This document shows, piece after piece, positions 21,587 through 29,638 of a stretch of DNA of 64,000 nt. Both the position numbers and the translations under genes were made by a program. Positions within the stretch are counted from its first letter, which is position 1. Every line of letters starts with the position of its first letter. The notes beneath the pieces are model-generated. The model was not told the origin of the DNA. It worked only from the letters and a program-made list of their open reading frames with translations, and did not search any database. This stretch comes from Polaribacter filamentus (GTDB taxonomy: Bacteria; Bacteroidota; Bacteroidia; Flavobacteriales; Flavobacteriaceae): NCBI RefSeq assembly GCF_002943715.1, contig NZ_MQUA01000013.1, positions 2,369,501 to 2,433,500 of the forward strand. Direction: 5' to 3'.

Positions 21587-23068
21587 TTAGTCTATTACGA
21601 GAGTAAAAGGTATAGCATATTTTACTGCAACTGTTTTACCTTCTTGTTCTCCAGGCATCATTTTTGGTAAAGAACTCATTACTTTGATAACTTCTTCTTC
21701 TATTTTTTCATGCGGTGCTCTAGCATTGACATCTACAATATTTCCGTAAGTATCAATTTTAAAACCGATAAAAACTCTTTTCTTTCCTGCAGACAAACCT
21801 AGATTGTTAACCATTTTAGCATTAAAGCTCTCAGAAAAATGTTTCTGGACCATTTTTGAAAAACAATCTTTATCTCCAGATTCACAACCAGGGAAAGTTG
21901 GTGATTTATCTATTTTCAAGAATGAGATTTCTTCGGTGTCTGTTATTGTATTAGGATCTTTAATAACTTGTAATTCTTTGGTTTTCTTTTTGTCATCAGC
22001 ATAACTAAATTCAGTAACCAGTTTCCCGTTCTCAAAGTTCAAAGCCACGACACTTTCTGGCAACAAACTCAATACATCAACTTCTTCTCCTTTGCTATTA
22101 AAACCAATAGTTTTACCAAATTCATTTTGTTTTATGAAATAAAACTCATTTTGAATTTTAATTTTACCTTGGTATTCACTAATAGTAGCTGCCGGTACAT
22201 CATTTTCTGATTGTGTACATGCTACGTAAAAAAGCATACTTCCTAATACAGGAATCAACACTAAATATTTTAGTTGATTCATTTTTTTTGATTGTGTTTT
22301 TGTCATCATCATAATTCTTTTTTTAATGAAGGATTGTTTGTAAAATTGATTGATAAACGAAATGTTTTCAACCTGAAAAAAGTTGGATAGTAAATTATTT
22401 ATATAAGTTTCTTTGTTTTCTGATTTAGCAACAATTGCATCAGAAATATATTCATGAACCAAGGTTATTCTCTGTTGATAGAAATAAATCATCGGATTAA
22501 ACCACATTATAATTTTAAGCAATTCGAAGAATAATAAATCTAAAGAATGCTTTTGTTTACTGTGCACTAATTCATGCTGAATGATTTTACCTCTATTCGT
22601 TTCTTTAATTTCTTTTCCTAAAAATATATAGTTAAAAAATGAAAATGCTTTGGTTTGATTTGGAATTAAAATCAATGTAAATTCAGGATACGCAACAACT
22701 TCCTGTTTTCTAATTAAGTTGACAATCTTACCTAATTTTATCAGAAATAGCATTGAAAAAAGAACAACTCCCAACCAAAATAAAATAGCTACATAATTTA
22801 CAGATTCGTAAAAAGCTTTATTTTCTATGACTTTCTGAATCACTTTTTCTGGAGATAAAAAGATCTCAGGTAAATACACCATAAACTCTTGCGGAACTGC
22901 TTTTTGAAAACTTGGTACTTTTATCAACGGAATTAAAAAAGACAAAATTGACGTCACTACCAAATACCACCTGTTTTTGGTGAAAAACGTTTCTTTGCTC
23001 AGAAAGAAATCATAGATAGCCAAGAATAAAACTTGGAATAAAATAACTTGAAGAATGTAATTGATCAT
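21587..23068 (-). CDS. M56 (BlaR1-like) membrane peptidase with TonB C-terminal domain
   Basis: Membrane sensor peptidase of 493 residues. Four hydrophobic helices lie around residues 1-20, 33-50, 90-115 and 255-275. The zinc protease motif HELVH sits in RGKIIQHELVHSKQKHSLD, with the downstream Glu in LVHEYISDAIVAKSE. The extracytoplasmic C-terminus (from about 380) is a TonB-C-like domain (FPGCESGDKDCFSKMVQKHF, KVMSSLPKMMPGEQEGK). In BlaR1/MecR1 systems such a protease cleaves the BlaI repressor after sensing a ligand. Here no beta-lactamase is adjacent and the sensor is TonB-like rather than penicillin-binding, so the signal is unknown. It is encoded downstream of blaI across a 168-bp repeat-filled gap. 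Confidence 0.92.
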   Translation of the reverse strand: MINYILQVILFQVLFLAIYDFFLSKETFFTKNRWYLVVTSILSFLIPLIKVPSFQKAVPQEFMVYLPEIFLSPEKVIQKVIENKAFYESVNYVAILFWLGVVLFSMLFLIKLGKIVNLIRKQEVVAYPEFTLILIPNQTKAFSFFNYIFLGKEIKETNRGKIIQHELVHSKQKHSLDLLFFELLKIIMWFNPMIYFYQQRITLVHEYISDAIVAKSENKETYINNLLSNFFQVENISFINQFYKQSFIKKRIMMMTKTQSKKMNQLKYLVLIPVLGSMLFYVACTQSENDVPAATISEYQGKIKIQNEFYFIKQNEFGKTIGFNSKGEEVDVLSLLPESVVALNFENGKLVTEFSYADDKKKTKELQVIKDPNTITDTEEISFLKIDKSPTFPGCESGDKDCFSKMVQKHFSESFNAKMVNNLGLSAGKKRVFIGFKIDTYGNIVDVNARAPHEKIEEEVIKVMSSLPKMMPGEQEGKTVAVKYAIPFTLVID

Positions 23069-23097
23069 CTCTTTTATTTTTATTATTTTAAGAATGT

Positions 23098-23231
23098 CTG
23101 GTTGAGCGCAGTCGAAACCTCAAAAACCTCCCGAACTGACTTGCCCTGATAACCGATAACTGTTAATTGATAATTGATAACCGATAACTGTTAATTGATA
23201 ACTGTTAATTGATAACCGATAACCGATAACT
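23098..23231. repeat. Intergenic repeat array (GATAACTG/GATAACCG) plus short dispersed repeat
   Basis: From 23148 to 23231 the sequence is built of TTAATTGATAACTG, TTGATAACCG and GATAACTG units in head-to-tail order. Just before it, 23098-23121 contains CTGGTTGAGCGCAGTCGAAA, which I recognise as a dispersed repeat common in Flavobacteria. The block fills the space between blaI and the M56 gene. Confidence 0.75.
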
Positions 23232-23236
23232 GAATA

Positions 23237-23596
23237 CTACTTCTTATTCACCTCTTTTAATATTGATTCCAATTCTGCAACATCCATATTATTTTCTTTT
23301 ACGAAAAAAGACACCATACTTTTAAAAGATCCATCAAAATAACCATTCATTAATTTATGTAAACTTTGATTGCTATACGTTTCTTTGTCAATAATAGGAT
23401 AATATAAATAACCTCTACCTTCTTGTTTGTGCCCCACAAATTCTTTAGTTTCTAATATTCTGATAATCGTAGAAACCGTATTATATGCCGGTTTTGGATC
23501 AGGTAATTTATCAACAACTTCCTTTACAGAGGTTTCTTGTAAATCCCACAAAACTTGCATAATTTGTTCTTCGGCTTTTGTTAACTGTTTGCTCAT
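23237..23596 (-). CDS. BlaI/MecI-family transcriptional repressor
   Basis: Winged-helix repressor of 119 residues. The typical N-terminus SKQLTKAEEQIMQVLWDL, the recognition helix region PAYNTVSTIIRILETKEFV and the wing HKQEGRGYLYYPII are present. A C-terminal dimerisation helix includes the segment where family members are cut by their M56 partner. I chose ATG 23596; an in-frame TTG nine bases upstream would place the start inside an operator. Three palindromes overlap its own promoter, so it probably represses itself and the downstream M56, TPR and lipoprotein genes. Confidence 0.95.
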   Translation of the reverse strand: MSKQLTKAEEQIMQVLWDLQETSVKEVVDKLPDPKPAYNTVSTIIRILETKEFVGHKQEGRGYLYYPIIDKETYSNQSLHKLMNGYFDGSFKSMVSFFVKENNMDVAELESILKEVNKK

Positions 23597-23603
23597 AATT
23601 TTC

Positions 23604-23668
23604 AACTACTTATTTAGTTCGACATGACAAATATAACTAAATATTTAGTTTAAACTAACTTATTAGTT
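23604..23668 (-). promoter_or_regulatory. blaI promoter with three BlaI operator palindromes
   Basis: Three 16-bp sites of consensus AACTAaNTATTTAGTT: 23604-23619 (AACTACTTATTTAGTT), 23635-23650 (AACTAAATATTTAGTT, a perfect palindrome) and 23653-23668 (AACTAACTTATTAGTT). On the minus strand the -7 box TATATTTG occupies 23628-23635. The perfect site fills the -33/-7 spacer, one site covers the -33 region and one the transcript start, a layout expected for strong repression. Confidence 0.8.
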
Positions 23669-23713
23669 AAAAAAATAACTTTATTTCCAATCATAAAAAA
23701 TAAAGCGCATAAA

Positions 23714-23752
23714 AAAAGGCTTGTAATCCATTGAATTACAAGCCTTTTTACT
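23714..23752. terminator. Terminator downstream of the PhnA-domain gene
   Basis: Long perfect stem AAAGGCTTGTAAT / ATTACAAGCCTTT with a seven-base loop and flanking A and T runs, functional in either direction. Confidence 0.85.
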
Positions 23753-23768
23753 TTAAAATATAGATATA

Positions 23769-24365
23769 TTATTCTTTATCTGTCATTTTCTTTACGTAAT
23801 CTGTAATAATTACAATTTGAGTTGGGCCAACTTTACCTTCAATATAATTGGCGTTTTCATGATCTAAAGAAATTCTTCTCACAGCAGTTCCTTGTTTTGC
23901 AACCATGCTAGAACCTTTTACTTTTAAATCTTTTATTAAAACTACAGAATCTCCAGCTTCTAAAATAACACCATTTACATCTCTATGAATAATTTTTTCA
24001 CTTTCGGCTAAATGATCTCCCGTTTCTTTGGCAAAACGCAATTCTTCATCCTCCATATATATCATCCCTAATAAATCTACAGGCCAACCTTCTTTTTTTA
24101 AACGATGTAACATTCTCCAAGCAACTACTTTTACAGCTCTAAATTCGCTCCACATCGAATCATTTAAACAACGCCAATGATTAGCATCAACTTCCTCTGG
24201 AGTATCAATTTGAGTAACACAAGTTTCACAAGCCAAAATACTTCCATCAACTCCGCCACCACCAGTAATACTAGGTTTTACATCATAAACTGACAAATTA
24301 TTGGTTGCTGTACATAACTCACATTTTGTACCACTTCTATTTTCTAAATCTTCTTGTAAAGTCAT
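23769..24365 (-). CDS. PhnA/YjdM-domain protein
   Basis: Cytosolic protein of 198 residues. The N-terminus has a zinc-ribbon pattern with two cysteine pairs (CELC and CETC). The C-terminal 70 residues (DVNGVILEAGDSVVLIKDLK, VKGSSMVAKQGTAVRRISL, EGKVGPTQIVIITDYVKK) are the SH3-like PhnA/YjdM domain. Despite the old name, this family is not needed for alkylphosphonate use and its role is unclear. It is longer than E. coli YjdM because of an insert between the two parts (WRCLNDSMWSEFRAVKVVAW). Single-gene unit ended by the hairpin at 23.7 kb. Confidence 0.85.
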   Translation of the reverse strand: MTLQEDLENRSGTKCELCTATNNLSVYDVKPSITGGGGVDGSILACETCVTQIDTPEEVDANHWRCLNDSMWSEFRAVKVVAWRMLHRLKKEGWPVDLLGMIYMEDEELRFAKETGDHLAESEKIIHRDVNGVILEAGDSVVLIKDLKVKGSSMVAKQGTAVRRISLDHENANYIEGKVGPTQIVIITDYVKKMTDKE

Positions 24366-24405
24366 TATTTTTGTATTAATGTTGACAAATGTAACATTTT
24401 ATTTG

Positions 24406-24478
24406 AAGCTATTTCCTGCTTTCACTACTCGCTTTTTTTGTGAAAAACAAAAAAGAGCTCAAACAAGCCGTTCAATCA
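24406..24478. repeat. Flavobacterial intergenic hairpin repeat, copy A
   Basis: On the minus strand it reads AGCCCTGATTGAACGGC, then a hairpin around GAGCTCTTTTTTG and CAAAAAAAGCGAG, then GAAAGCAGGAAATAGC. A diverged second copy is at 42340-42407. I recall this layout from many Flavobacteriaceae genomes. Confidence 0.6.
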
Positions 24479-24519
24479 GGGCTAAACATATTTATAAACG
24501 TATTGTTTTTACTAAAAAG

Positions 24520-26142
24520 TTATTCTACTTCTAAAGACGTAAATTTAAAAGAAGTGCCATCAAACAATCCTTTGTCCGATAACTTTAAAGCCGGAATGAC
24601 CAATAACGCCATAAAAGACAAACTCATATAAGGCGCCCTTAATTTGCTACCCATTTTCTTTGCCATTACATCTAATTCAGCATAAGATTTTCCTATTTCG
24701 TGGGCAGATAAATCAGACATAATTCCTGCAACAGGTAAAGAGACTATTTTTTCTTCGGATGCGTTTACAGCACAAATTCCGCCGCTATTTTCAATAATTA
24801 AATTCACCGCTTTACAAATCATTTCATCCGAAACCCCAATTGCAATAATATTATGAGAATCGTGCCCAACAGAACTTGCAATAGCACCTTCTTTTAATCC
24901 GAAATTCTTAATAAAAGCGATGGATGGTTTTGCGTTTTTATACCGATTTACAACCGTCATTTTTAAAATATCTGTTGCTTTGTTTGAAACTAAATTCCCA
25001 TCCACAATTAAAGAAGTTGCTTCCATTTTATTGGTTACTAACTCACCATCTAAGACCTCAATCACATTTATTTTTTCTGATGAAGAATCAAATCTAAAAT
25101 CTTTAACGAACTTCTTATCCGTATTAAAATTGTTTAACACTTCAAAATCTACAGATTTCACAAAACTTTCTCCGTTTTTCGAAACCAATTCTCCATTTAT
25201 ATAGGTTTCTAAAACCTTGAACTTCTCTAAATTATCAACCACAATAAAATCTGCAAAATCATTTTTCTGCAACAAGCCAACTTCTAAATTATAATGTTTT
25301 ACAGGATTTACGCATGCCATTTGCAACACCTTAAAAACATCCATTCCTTTTGCAACAGCTCTTTCACACAATTGATTGATGTGACCTAACAGCAAATCAT
25401 CCGGATGTTTATCGTCTGAACAAAACATCATATTTTCATAATTATCTGGCAATAAATCAATTAAAGCATTAAAGTTTTTAGCAGCAGATCCTTCTCTAAT
25501 AAGCACTTTCATTCCTTTTTCTAGTTTCTCTTTTGCTTCGTCATAAGAAAAACACTCGTGATCGGTAGAAATGCCCGCCGAAATATATTTAGTTACATCA
25601 TCGCCTCTTAAACCTGGTGCATGACCATCAATGGGTTTGTTATTATTTTTTGCGTGTTTAATCTTTTTTAAAACTTCATCATCATCAAACAAAACTCCTG
25701 GATAGTTCATCATTTCTGCTAAATATAAAATATCCGGATTTTGCATCATCAATTGTATATCAGCAGCATCTATAATCGCTCCTGCACTTTCAAAAGAAGT
25801 TGCAGGCACACAACTTGGTGCTCCAAAATTGAATTTTAACGGAACTTTCTTTCCGTTTTCAATCATAAATTCCACCCCTTTTACACCTAAAACATTCGCA
25901 ATTTCATGCGGATCAGAAACGGTGGCAACTGTACCATGAATTACGGCAATTTTAGCAAATTCAGACGGAACTAACATAGAGCTTTCTATATGAATGTGTG
26001 CATCTACAAAACCTGGTAAAATATAGTTTTCACAGGCATGATCTGACTCCCGAATTTCTTTAATTCTCCCGTTTTCTACTTCAACTTCTCCTTTAAAAAT
26101 TCGTTTGTTATATATGTCTACAATGTTACCTTGAACTATCAT
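24520..26142 (-). CDS. ade: Adenine deaminase
   Basis: Metal-dependent amidohydrolase converting adenine to hypoxanthine in purine salvage, which links functionally to the Hpt domain at 14.9 kb. Key segments: [20 protein letters not shown] (metal-binding HIHIE), [32 protein letters not shown] and [14 protein letters not shown]-terminal adenine-deaminase domain has [17 protein letters not shown] and GGICAVNA. Length 540 residues from ATG 26142; an in-frame GTG at 26166 would add eight residues and is less likely. It is divergently arranged with the fusion gene that starts at 26251. Confidence 0.96.
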   Translation of the reverse strand: MIVQGNIVDIYNKRIFKGEVEVENGRIKEIRESDHACENYILPGFVDAHIHIESSMLVPSEFAKIAVIHGTVATVSDPHEIANVLGVKGVEFMIENGKKVPLKFNFGAPSCVPATSFESAGAIIDAADIQLMMQNPDILYLAEMMNYPGVLFDDDEVLKKIKHAKNNNKPIDGHAPGLRGDDVTKYISAGISTDHECFSYDEAKEKLEKGMKVLIREGSAAKNFNALIDLLPDNYENMMFCSDDKHPDDLLLGHINQLCERAVAKGMDVFKVLQMACVNPVKHYNLEVGLLQKNDFADFIVVDNLEKFKVLETYINGELVSKNGESFVKSVDFEVLNNFNTDKKFVKDFRFDSSSEKINVIEVLDGELVTNKMEATSLIVDGNLVSNKATDILKMTVVNRYKNAKPSIAFIKNFGLKEGAIASSVGHDSHNIIAIGVSDEMICKAVNLIIENSGGICAVNASEEKIVSLPVAGIMSDLSAHEIGKSYAELDVMAKKMGSKLRAPYMSLSFMALLVIPALKLSDKGLFDGTSFKFTSLEVE

Positions 26143-26250
26143 TATATTTTTTTTAGATTTTACCACTAATCAAAATGACTATTTTTAACAAATCTACAAA
26201 GAATGCTAAGGATTTGATGCCATTTCTAAACTTTATCTTATTTTTAGTTC

Positions 26251-29200
26251 ATGAATTCGCAAGTACACCAAATGACAACCAAACAAGCTGAAAAAATACT
26301 TTTTGAAACCTATACTATTGTAGGAAAAGCATCTCTTTTACCCGGTGAAATTGACACTAATTTTAAAATACAGGTTAATGATAAAAACACCTACATTTTA
26401 AAAATATCACCAGAAAATTCTGATGAGCATGAATTGGATTTTCAACAAAGTATAGTAGCTTTTTTAGCGGATAAAAACACGGCTATAATAGCACCAAAAA
26501 TTGTTTTAGATGCAAACCACAAAACAATTTCAACAATTTCTTTGGATGCTAAAACCACACTAAAAGTTCGTTTATTAACTTGGATTGATGGCAGAGTTTG
26601 GGCTTCTGTAAATCCCCAATTAAATGATTTGCGTTTTAGTTTGGGAGTAAAAGCAGGAAAAATCACCAAAGCGTTACAAGGATTTCATCATCCAAAAGCA
26701 GAAAGAATTTTTGATTGGGATATTGCACAAGGTGTATGGACAAAAAAATATGTACATCTTTTTAAACCTGAAGAAAAAGAACTGGTTTCTTACTTTTTAA
26801 ACACGTTTGAAAGCGTTCAAAATAAGTATTCAGAACTTAGAAAATCTGTAGTTCATAATGATGCAAACGATCATAATATTTTAGTTTCAGAAATAGGCAT
26901 CAATCCAAAAGTAACCGCAATTATCGATTTTGGTGATGCTGTAAAAACACAAATTATAAATGACCTTGCCGTTGCGTGTGCCTATGCAATTATGGACAAG
27001 AATGACCCTTTAGATGCTGCCTTGCCAATTGTAAAAGGATATCATGCTTCTTTTGCTTTAGAAGAAAAAGAATTGGAGTTTTTGTATGTTTTAATTGCCA
27101 TGCGTTTAGTAATTTCTGTCACAAAATCGGCTATCAATAAAATTGAAAATCCAGAAAATGAGTATTTAGTAATCAGCGAAAAACCTGCCTGGAATTTATT
27201 AAAAAAATGGCATAAAGTCTCAGCCGATTTTGCACATTTTAGTTTTAGAAATGCCTGCAGATTTAATGCACATCCAGATCAGGAAAAGTTTGAAAACTGG
27301 GCGAAACAGCATACTTTTTCTTTATCCGAATTATTTCCAACGATCCATAAAAATGAAATTCACCATTTAGACTTAAGTATTTCGAGTACCTTTGTGGGTC
27401 ATCAAAACGACTTTAATAATTTAGATTTATTTCAGTTTAAAATAGAACAACTTCAAAAAGAAGTGCCTACTAAAATTTTGGCTGGCGGTTATTTAGAACC
27501 TAGAAATTTATATACCTCTACCGAATATGACACCATAGGAAATTATGGAAATCAAAGTAGAACTATTCATATAGGAGTTGATTTTTGGCTGCCACAAAAT
27601 ACGCCTGTTCACGCGCTTTTTGATGGCGAAGTGGTCATCTTAGAAAATGATATTGGCGATAAAGAATATGGTGGTTTAGTGGTTTTAAAACATCAACAAA
27701 AAGATTTTTGTTTTTATACTTTATACGGTCATAATACTGCGAAAAGTGTTTTAAAACATACACTTGGTGCTATTATTAAAAAAGGAGCACAAGTTGCTGC
27801 TTTGGCAAATTATCCTGAAAACGGAAATTGGGCACCACACCTACATTTTGAAATCACTTTATCGTTGTTAGATTATAAAACTGATTTTCCAGGTGTTGCG
27901 TATTTCAATCAAATTGAAGTTTGGAAAAGCCTTTGTCCGGATCCCAATTTATTGTTTAAAATGAACGGATTTAAAGAAAATTTAATTGATGTTTCTGCGG
28001 ATATTCTTTTAGATAGAAAAAAGCATTTAGGTAAAAGTTTGAGTCTGCAATACAAAAACCCTTTGCATATTGTAAAAGGAGCAAATCAGTATTTGATTGA
28101 TGCTTTTGGACGAAAATATTTAGATACTGTAAATAATGTTGCACACGTTGGTCATGAAAACTTTAACGTTGTAAAAGCGGGTCAACATCAAATGGCATTG
28201 CTAAATACAAATACGCGTTATTTGCACGAGAACATTACAACGCTGGCTAAAGAACTATTAGAAACGTTGCCTAAAGAATTGTCTGTTTTGCATTTTGTGA
28301 ACTCAGGGAGTGAAGCGAATGAACTTGCTATTAGAATGATAAAAGCATGTACAAATTCTGATGAAATTATTGCCAGCGAACATGGCTATCATGGAAATAC
28401 CAGCGGAACGATACATATTTCATCTTATAAATTTGATGGAAAAGGCGGAAAAGGGAAACCCAAAAACACCCATATTTTCCCGATTCCGGATGCTTTTAGA
28501 GGAAAGTTTAGAGGCGAAAATTCAGGAGAAAATTATGCTCAGGAAGTGCAACTATTGATTGACGAAATTCATCAGCAAAACAAAAAAGTTGGCGGATTTA
28601 TCATCGAACCTATTATTTCTTGTGGCGGACAAGTAGCATTGCCTAGCGGATTTTTGCAAGAAGCCTATCAAAAAGTAAGAAAAGCAGGTGGTTTGTGTGT
28701 TTCTGATGAAGTGCAAACTGGCGTTGGTAGAATGGGGAAAACTTTTTGGGGATTTCAGTTCCACGATGTGGTTCCGGATATTGTAACTATTGGAAAACCA
28801 TTAGGAAACGGACATCCTATTGCAGCGGTTGCTTGTACAAAAGAAGTAGCCCAAAAATTTGCAAACGGAATGGAATTCTTTAACACGTTTGGCGGAAACC
28901 CTGTTTCTTGTGCCATTGCCACCGAAGTTTTACGTGAAGTAAAAAGAGAAAAATTGCAAGAAAACGCGTTAAAAGTAGGTGATTATTTAAAGTCAGAATT
29001 ACAAAAATTATCAGAAGAATTCCCGATAATTGGTGATGTTAGAGGTCAAGGTTTATTTCTAGGAATTGAATTGGTTGACAAACAGTTACATCCGCTTGCA
29101 GAAAAAACAGATTATGTGATTAACAGAATGAAATACTTTGGCATTTTAATGAGTTCAGATGGTCCAGATCATAATGCAATCAAAATAAAACCACCGCTTA

Positions 29201-29280
29201 CGTTTACCATTAAAAACGCAAAAGAAGTAATTTTCTACTTGCATAAAATCTTTAGTGAAAATTTTATGCAAATAATTTGA
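26251..29280 (+). CDS. APH-like kinase / M23 peptidase / class III aminotransferase-fold fusion
   Basis: A 1009-residue three-domain protein. Residues 1-330 are an aminoglycoside-phosphotransferase-like kinase (catalytic VVHNDANDHNILV near 202, metal site IIDFGDA). Residues 430-560 are an M23 peptidase fold with HIGVDF (near 439) and HLHFE (near 529) zinc ligands. Residues 600-1009 are a PLP class III enzyme with EHGYHGNTSGTIHIS, SDEVQTGVGRMG and the PLP lysine in IGKPLGNGHP (near 848). The kinase and PLP domains resemble the human pairs hydroxylysine kinase/phosphohydroxylysine phospho-lyase and ethanolamine-phosphate phospho-lyase. This predicts phosphorylation of an amino alcohol followed by phosphate elimination. 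Substrate is inferred, not shown. No signal peptide is seen. Confidence 0.88.
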   Translation: MNSQVHQMTTKQAEKILFETYTIVGKASLLPGEIDTNFKIQVNDKNTYILKISPENSDEHELDFQQSIVAFLADKNTAIIAPKIVLDANHKTISTISLDAKTTLKVRLLTWIDGRVWASVNPQLNDLRFSLGVKAGKITKALQGFHHPKAERIFDWDIAQGVWTKKYVHLFKPEEKELVSYFLNTFESVQNKYSELRKSVVHNDANDHNILVSEIGINPKVTAIIDFGDAVKTQIINDLAVACAYAIMDKNDPLDAALPIVKGYHASFALEEKELEFLYVLIAMRLVISVTKSAINKIENPENEYLVISEKPAWNLLKKWHKVSADFAHFSFRNACRFNAHPDQEKFENWAKQHTFSLSELFPTIHKNEIHHLDLSISSTFVGHQNDFNNLDLFQFKIEQLQKEVPTKILAGGYLEPRNLYTSTEYDTIGNYGNQSRTIHIGVDFWLPQNTPVHALFDGEVVILENDIGDKEYGGLVVLKHQQKDFCFYTLYGHNTAKSVLKHTLGAIIKKGAQVAALANYPENGNWAPHLHFEITLSLLDYKTDFPGVAYFNQIEVWKSLCPDPNLLFKMNGFKENLIDVSADILLDRKKHLGKSLSLQYKNPLHIVKGANQYLIDAFGRKYLDTVNNVAHVGHENFNVVKAGQHQMALLNTNTRYLHENITTLAKELLETLPKELSVLHFVNSGSEANELAIRMIKACTNSDEIIASEHGYHGNTSGTIHISSYKFDGKGGKGKPKNTHIFPIPDAFRGKFRGENSGENYAQEVQLLIDEIHQQNKKVGGFIIEPIISCGGQVALPSGFLQEAYQKVRKAGGLCVSDEVQTGVGRMGKTFWGFQFHDVVPDIVTIGKPLGNGHPIAAVACTKEVAQKFANGMEFFNTFGGNPVSCAIATEVLREVKREKLQENALKVGDYLKSELQKLSEEFPIIGDVRGQGLFLGIELVDKQLHPLAEKTDYVINRMKYFGILMSSDGPDHNAIKIKPPLTFTIKNAKEVIFYLHKIFSENFMQII

Positions 29281-29380
29281 GATCCTAAGAAAACGCAACT
29301 TTTGCTCTTTAAAAACAAATGCTTTTCTGCTTTGTTAGGCTTTTTATTAGTTTCTATTCGTTTATTTTGTTTTGTATGGC

Positions 29381-29520
29381 TTCATGAGATTACTTCGGTC
29401 ATACTTTCCTCATAATGTCTTTCGGATGCGTCATTGCGAGGAGGCACGACGTGGAAATCTGTCTGTTTTTAGTTTCAATTCATGAGATTACTTCGGTCAT
29501 GCTTCCCTCGTAATGACAGG
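29381..29520. repeat. MITE-like repeat: two direct copies and one inverted copy
   Basis: TTCATGAGATTACTTCGGTC followed by CAT, CTT and CCTC-TAATG occurs at 29381-29419 and again at 29479-29518. Between them, 29429-29463 (CGTCATTGCGAGGAGGCACG and onward) is an inverted relative, so the second copy and this piece form a long imperfect hairpin. No coding potential. Confidence 0.7.
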
Positions 29521-29540
29521 TAATTATTTTTATTAAACAA

Positions 29541-29590
29541 AAAAAACCACAACCACTTTAAAAAAGTCATCGTGGTTTTGTATTTTTTTT
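29541..29590. terminator. Bidirectional terminator after the fusion gene
   Basis: Stem AAAACCACaaCCACTTT / AAAGTcatcGTGGTTTT with a preceding A run and following T runs. It serves the plus-strand fusion gene and the minus-strand surface-protein gene. Confidence 0.75.
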
Positions 29591-29638
29591 TTTCGACCGC
29601 TTACGCGGCACCATTTAAATTGATAAATAACTAAATAA

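Noticed and set aside
23148..23231. Repeat array as a CRISPR
   Set aside because: Units of about 8-24 bp abut directly with no unique spacers and no cas genes; the same holds for the arrays at 49.1 and 49.6 kb.
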